Below, piece after piece: positions 1 to 6,123 of a DNA stretch of 6,123 bases (positions are counted from its first letter, which is position 1; each line of letters starts with the position of its first letter). The notes beneath the pieces are model-generated. The model was not told where the DNA came from. It saw nothing but the letters and a program-made list of their open reading frames with translations, and searched no databases. Where the stretch lies: contig JAFGDF010000160.1 of NCBI GenBank assembly GCA_016932235.1, positions 1 to 6,123 of the forward strand, read 5' to 3'. The position numbers were made by a program, and so were the translations under genes. This DNA is from Deltaproteobacteria bacterium (GTDB taxonomy: Bacteria > Desulfobacterota > DSM-4660 > Desulfatiglandales > HGW-15).

Positions 1-3076
<3,076 letters not shown>

Positions 3077-3079
3077 ATT

Positions 3080-5017
3080 TTACGCCCTCCCGGGCATTGG
3101 AGTTGGTATACCGGGTTTGAATTCCGACAACATTTTTCTAAGCTCATCTCCCTGGACAACTTCCTTCTGGGAAAGGCGATCGGCCAGGTCATCCAAAACT
3201 TTCCGGTGAATGGACAGGATCTCTCTAACCCTTTTATGGGCCTGCTCGATCACCTCTGATATTTCTTCGTCTATCTGGCCGGCTTTGGCTTCGCTGTAAA
3301 TTTTTCCGGACGTGTAACTTTCCGGCATGAACATGGACTGACGGGGACGCTCATAGGTCACCAATCCCAGGCGATCACTCATGCCATATTCAGTGACCAT
3401 GGATCTGGCAATGTCTGTGGCCCTTTGCAGGTCATTCTGGGCTCCTGTGGAAACTTCTCCAAAAACCAGCTCCTCCGCGACCCTGCCTCCCAGAAAAACT
3501 GCAAGCCGGTCCAGCAGTTCCGAACGGGTCATTAAGTAGCGGTCCTCAGTGGGCTGCTGCAATGTATACCCCAGCGCCGCGATCCCCCGGGGGATAACGG
3601 ATATTTTGTGTACCGGGTCTGCATGTTCGACAGTCTCGGCCACAATCGCATGTCCGGACTCATGAAAGGCTACAATCTCTTTCTCTTTGGAATTCATCAC
3701 CCGGTTCTTTTTCTGCAGACCGCCGATTACCCGGTCTATGGCCTCATCGAACTCTGCTGACTCTACCTTTTCCTTATCTTTACGGGCAGCCAGCAGGGCA
3801 GCTTCATTGATGAGATTGGCCAGGTCCGCTCCCACAAAACCCGAAGTGCGGCCGGCGAGTTTGCGGAGATCCACATCGGATCCCAAAAGAACATTCTTCG
3901 AATGGATTTTTAGAATAGCCTCCCGCCCGTTGATATCAGGGCGGTCTACCAGGACCTGCCTATCAAACCTTCCAGGCCGCAATAATGCAGGATCAAGGAT
4001 TTCCGGCCGGTTGGTTGCAGCCATGATGATGACCCCTTTATTGGTATCGAACCCATCCATCTCCACCAGGAGCTGATTAAGAGTCTGCTCCCGTTCGTCA
4101 TGTCCTCCCATGACATTCATTCCGCGTGCTTTTCCCAGTGCGTCCAGTTCATCAATGAAGATAATACAAGGGGCCTGGCCGGCGGCCTGGGCAAAAAGAT
4201 CGCGAACACGGGCCGCTCCTACTCCTACGAACATCTCCACAAACTCAGATCCGCTGATGCTGAAGAACGGCACCTTTGCCTCTCCGGCCACCGCCCTTGC
4301 CAGAAGGGTTTTTCCGGTACCCGGAGGCCCGACCAGAAGAACACCTTTGGGTATCCTCCCACCCAGTTTCCGGAATTTCCCGGGATTACTTAAAAATTCC
4401 ACGACCTCCTGGATCTCTTCCCTGGCCTCATCTATACCGGCTACGTCGGCAAAAGTGACCTTCGTCTCACTTTCAGCAAAAATCTTTGCCTTACTCTTCC
4501 CCAAAGACATAACCCCCATCCCTGATCCCATCCTTTTCATGCTGTATCGCCAGAGAATAAAAAAAACGCCAAAGGGGATGATGTAGGAGAGAAGACCGGT
4601 CAGAAAGCCACTCTCATTACGTCCCGAGTAACTCACATTGTGTTCATCCAGGTCCTTTACCAGGTCGGGATCATTCACCCGAACCGTTATAAACTCCTTA
4701 TCCTGGCCAGGTTTTGATCCCTGGCCTTTCAGCGTTCCGGTGATATTTTCAGTGCTGATGGTCAATTTTCCCAATGTACCTTCGGCATTGGCTATGTATT
4801 GTTTAAACTGACTGTAGGGAATGGTTTCAACTTTTGTCGAAAAAAGATATTGTTGCAGGTAGAAAAATAAAAGGATGGCCATCATGACATACAGGATATT
4901 GAAACGAGCCCTGGGAGGCAAGGCATTATTCTTTTTTCTGGTGTCACGGGGACTGAAGATTGAATAAAGCTTATCTATAAAATTTTCCCCCTGTTCTTTT
5001 TTCCCATTGAATGGCAT
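3080..5017 (-). CDS. ftsH: ATP-dependent zinc metalloprotease FtsH (probably an accessory paralogue)
   Basis: This is a membrane-anchored hexameric AAA+ protease that extracts and degrades damaged membrane proteins and short-lived cytoplasmic regulators. The 645-residue length is close to E. coli FtsH (644). After a basic hydrophilic leader of about 38 residues come TM1 (about 39-58), an extracytoplasmic domain (about 60-136, containing [13 protein letters not shown]) and TM2 (about 137-157). The AAA+ module has Walker A GPPGTGKT 230-237, the pore-loop FVG 263-265, Walker B IIFIDE 285-290 and the second region of homology ending RPGRFDR 347-353. The protease domain has the zinc motif HESGH 452-456 and a likely third zinc ligand, Asp529, in STGAQNDL. 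All catalytic residues are present. The long leader and the extracytoplasmic motifs resemble additional FtsH copies seen in proteobacteria, including those of stress-tolerance islands, rather than the housekeeping form, whose TM1 starts within a few residues of the N-terminus. The ATG at 5017 is preceded by AAAGGA (5027-5022) at a short 4-base spacing. The gene starts 15 bases after the CBS gene and ends 3 bases before glgP, in an apparent operon. Confidence 0.96.
   Translation of the reverse strand: MPFNGKKEQGENFIDKLYSIFSPRDTRKKNNALPPRARFNILYVMMAILLFFYLQQYLFSTKVETIPYSQFKQYIANAEGTLGKLTISTENITGTLKGQGSKPGQDKEFITVRVNDPDLVKDLDEHNVSYSGRNESGFLTGLLSYIIPFGVFFILWRYSMKRMGSGMGVMSLGKSKAKIFAESETKVTFADVAGIDEAREEIQEVVEFLSNPGKFRKLGGRIPKGVLLVGPPGTGKTLLARAVAGEAKVPFFSISGSEFVEMFVGVGAARVRDLFAQAAGQAPCIIFIDELDALGKARGMNVMGGHDEREQTLNQLLVEMDGFDTNKGVIIMAATNRPEILDPALLRPGRFDRQVLVDRPDINGREAILKIHSKNVLLGSDVDLRKLAGRTSGFVGADLANLINEAALLAARKDKEKVESAEFDEAIDRVIGGLQKKNRVMNSKEKEIVAFHESGHAIVAETVEHADPVHKISVIPRGIAALGYTLQQPTEDRYLMTRSELLDRLAVFLGGRVAEELVFGEVSTGAQNDLQRATDIARSMVTEYGMSDRLGLVTYERPRQSMFMPESYTSGKIYSEAKAGQIDEEISEVIEQAHKRVREILSIHRKVLDDLADRLSQKEVVQGDELRKMLSEFKPGIPTPMPGRA
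3082..3097 (-). promoter_or_regulatory. glgP ribosome binding site in a small hairpin at the ftsH stop codon
   Basis: On the minus strand, bases 3097-3092 (ATGCCC) can pair with 3087-3082 (GGGCGT) around a 4-base GGGA loop. This gives a 6-bp stem with one G-U pair. The glgP Shine-Dalgarno GGGAGG (3091-3086) lies in the loop and the 3' arm, and the stem runs into the first base of the ftsH TAA. Ribosomes finishing ftsH would cover and melt this structure, which fits translational coupling to the glgP ATG at 3076. The ribosome binding site is clear. The regulatory role of the short hairpin is inference, and it has no U-tract, so it is not a terminator. Confidence 0.5.
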
Positions 5018-5032
5018 ATTTTCCTTTCATAC

Positions 5033-5383
5033 TTATTTAAAACAGATATCTCTTAGAGGGTGGACCCAAAGACTATGTGAATCCATCATAGATTTTAAGA
5101 ATTGTGCACTGAAACCATTAAGCGAAACTCTCCGTGTATTTCCTATGTCTTTATATTTGGGCTCAAGGCCTCTCAATATATCCATCTGGCTTATCTTGCC
5201 CACGACTTCTTTGTTCTTATTCAGGACCAATACTGACCTGTGAAGGTATTGATATCGTTTATGGTCAAGTTCCGCCTGAGCTTTCTCAAGTGCATCCACA
5301 GCGTCTTTTAAGGTGGCATCCTCAGAAACAGTTGCATACTTTTCCAGAGGAACCATCAACTCCCGTGCGGTTGTTATTTCCAT
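5033..5383 (-). CDS. Small CBS-domain protein with a single CBS motif (116 aa)
   Basis: CBS domains normally occur in pairs (Bateman modules) that bind adenine nucleotides such as AMP, ATP or S-adenosylmethionine and act as energy sensors. Residues about 5-73 form one CBS motif: the opening ARELMVPLEKYATVSEDATL, a helix DAVDALEKA, then the strand-turn-strand RSVLVLNKNKEVVGKISQMDILRGL (residues 49-73, typical of the second half of a CBS repeat). Residues 74-116 look like the linker that precedes the second CBS repeat in two-CBS proteins, but the gene stops there (TAA 5033-5035) and ftsH begins 15 bases later, so the second repeat is absent. The start is placed at ATG 5383 because it has a good ribosome binding site. 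An in-frame ATG at 5419 would add 12 residues but has no Shine-Dalgarno. No membrane segment or catalytic domain is visible. It may work as a dimer that rebuilds a Bateman module, or it may be a decayed remnant. The CBS call is firm; the ligand and partner are unknown. Confidence 0.85.
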   Translation of the reverse strand: MEITTARELMVPLEKYATVSEDATLKDAVDALEKAQAELDHKRYQYLHRSVLVLNKNKEVVGKISQMDILRGLEPKYKDIGNTRRVSLNGFSAQFLKSMMDSHSLWVHPLRDICFK

Positions 5384-5389
5384 GTCTTT

Positions 5390-5403
5390 TCCTGCCTCTC
5401 CTA
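5390..5403 (-). promoter_or_regulatory. Ribosome binding site deciding the start of the CBS gene
   Basis: The minus strand here reads TAGGAGAGGCAGGA. The inner AGGA (5393-5390) is 6 bases from ATG 5383, and the upstream TAGGAGAGG (5403-5395) is 11 bases away. The alternative upstream ATG at 5419 follows an A/T-only run with no purine-rich site, so 5383 is preferred. Confidence 0.65.
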
Positions 5404-5422
5404 AACACTTTTGAGTCATTTA

Positions 5423-5450
5423 AAAATATTTCAATTACTTCATATCTCAA
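5423..5450 (-). promoter_or_regulatory. Candidate sigma-70-type promoter upstream of the CBS-ftsH-glgP-atpD genes
   Basis: TTGAGA (5450-5445) and TATTTT (5428-5423) are separated by 16 bases on the minus strand, in the A/T-rich stretch that overlaps the end of the MinD-like gene. The -35 half is close to consensus; the -10 half keeps only part of it. A perfect 10-base palindrome, CAAGATCTTG (5448-5457), overlaps the -35. This 56-base gap is the widest in the window, so it is the most plausible place for an internal promoter. A/T-rich gaps often give such matches by chance, so confidence is low. Confidence 0.2.
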
Positions 5451-6123
5451 GATCTTGTGCCAGATCTTCCCAAATCTTTTTAACCGCCCTGGCACCCTCG
5501 GAATGACCATTATATTCAAAAATAGTCTTCCCCTGGACCATTGCCCTCGTAAAAACAGGATCAAATGGGATTCGACCCGTCACCCTTATCTGTCTCCCGC
5601 TGGCAAAGTCTTCTATGGCCTGTCCCTGGTCGGGATTGAGATCGAATTTGTTTACGCAGACCATGGACGGGACCCTGAAAAAGGCGGCCAATTCTGCAAC
5701 CCGCTCCATGTCATGTCTGCCTGAAACCGTGGGTTCGGTTACTATAAGAACCGCCGTAGCCCCGCCAAGGGAAGCGATCACGGGGCAGCCTATCCCCGGA
5801 GGGCCGTCTGTGAGAAGCAAAGCCAGGTTCTTTTCTTCCGCAAGCTTCCGGCCTTGCTGCCGGATAAGGGTCACCAGTTTCCCTGAGTTTTCTTCCGCAA
5901 TGCCCAGCCTGGCATGGGTCATGGGGCCAAAGCGGGTATCGGAAATGAACCACTCTCCGCATGTGTTCAGGGGAAAGTCAATCGCTTCTTCAGGGCAGAA
6001 ATAGTAACATACACCACAGCCCTCACAGGTGATGGAGTCCACCACAAAATCTTCGCTAATGGCGTTCCACCTGCACAAATCCCGGCAAAGACCACATTGG
6101 GTGCATTTATCCTGATTGATTAC
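5440..6123 (-). CDS. MinD-superfamily P-loop ATPase with inserted two-[4Fe-4S] ferredoxin domain (5' end beyond window)
   Basis: The C-terminal 227 codons of a COG1149-type protein are visible, in frame to the right edge. In visible numbering, cysteines 7, 10, 13 and 17 (CTQCGLCRDLC) and 33, 36, 39 and 43 (CEGCGVCYYFC, followed by PEEAI) form two complete CxxCxxCxxxC ferredoxin motifs, the second with the usual following proline. Then follow GPMTHARLGIAEENSGKLV (66-84), typical of the family, the Walker B/switch-like DGPPGIGCPV (106-115) and NKFDLN (158-163). The N-terminal deviant Walker A, normally about 60 residues upstream, lies outside the window. An apparent TTG start at 6078 is not the real start, because the frame continues upstream and contains the first three cysteines of cluster one. 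The biological role is not established; family members are common in anaerobes, often as adjacent paralogue pairs near iron-sulfur or NifX/NifB-like genes, so a relative may sit just beyond the edge. The gene ends with TGA at 5440, 56 bases before the CBS gene, and may or may not share its transcript. Confidence 0.92.
   Translation of the reverse strand, partial: VINQDKCTQCGLCRDLCRWNAISEDFVVDSITCEGCGVCYYFCPEEAIDFPLNTCGEWFISDTRFGPMTHARLGIAEENSGKLVTLIRQQGRKLAEEKNLALLLTDGPPGIGCPVIASLGGATAVLIVTEPTVSGRHDMERVAELAAFFRVPSMVCVNKFDLNPDQGQAIEDFASGRQIRVTGRIPFDPVFTRAMVQGKTIFEYNGHSEGARAVKKIWEDLAQDLEI

Noticed and set aside
4110..4586. 158-codon plus-strand open frame, with overlapping ones from 3687 to 4458
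   Set aside because: These are antisense to the conserved AAA+ region of ftsH. Their arginine/serine/proline-rich composition is typical of reverse-strand shadows, with no family resemblance.
5322..5564. 80-codon minus-strand frame bridging the MinD-like gene and the CBS gene
   Set aside because: It overlaps the ends of both genes out of frame, with no recognisable protein features; it exists because the intergenic stretch is short and A/T-rich.
5134..5724. 196-codon plus-strand open frame
   Set aside because: It crosses the antisense of two real genes (CBS protein and MinD-like ATPase) and shows no domain or start signal.
6076..6078. TTG at 6078 as the start of the iron-sulfur ATPase
   Set aside because: The frame stays open to the right edge and the upstream codons encode the first three cysteines of the first ferredoxin motif, so the true start lies outside the window.

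Overview
All five genes in this window lie on the minus strand and are tightly packed. They read from the right edge leftwards: an iron-sulfur MinD-type ATPase (5' end cut off), a small CBS-domain protein, an FtsH membrane protease, a glycogen/alpha-glucan phosphorylase, and the beta subunit of an alternate (N-type) F1F0-ATPase (3' end cut off). The gaps between genes are 56, 15, 3 and 17 bases. There is no convincing terminator between any pair, so the last four genes, and perhaps all five, look like one transcription unit. No RNA genes, mobile elements, CRISPR arrays or stretches of more than 300 bases without a gene were seen.

The organism is a bacterium, most likely an anaerobe. The [4Fe-4S]-loaded MinD-like ATPase, the alternate F1F0-ATPase and the medium GC content suggest a Desulfobacterota (deltaproteobacterial) sulfate- or sulfur-metabolising lineage. 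This is inference from gene content; no marker gene fixes the taxonomy.

Left third (1-3076): the start of the beta subunit of an N-ATPase, a second ATPase type usually found beside a normal ATP synthase or V-type enzyme and often Na+-coupled, follows 17 bases after a complete 716-residue phosphorylase. Known N-ATPase operons begin with this beta gene (order DCQRBEFAG), so the remaining subunits are expected beyond the left edge. Middle (3080-5017): a complete FtsH with intact AAA+ and zinc-protease motifs but a long hydrophilic N-terminal leader, which resembles accessory FtsH paralogues more than the housekeeping copy. Its last codons carry the ribosome binding site of the phosphorylase inside a possible small hairpin. 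Right part (5033-6123): a CBS protein that holds only one CBS motif and stops where the second would be expected to begin, and a MinD-family ATPase with an inserted two-cluster ferredoxin domain.

The combination suggests, as hypothesis only, an energy- or stress-responsive cassette: an adenylate-type sensor domain, membrane protein quality control, glycogen mobilisation and an auxiliary ion-translocating ATPase expressed together. Each protein belongs to a known family. What deserves a second look is the linkage, together with the half-size CBS protein and the ftsH/glgP junction.
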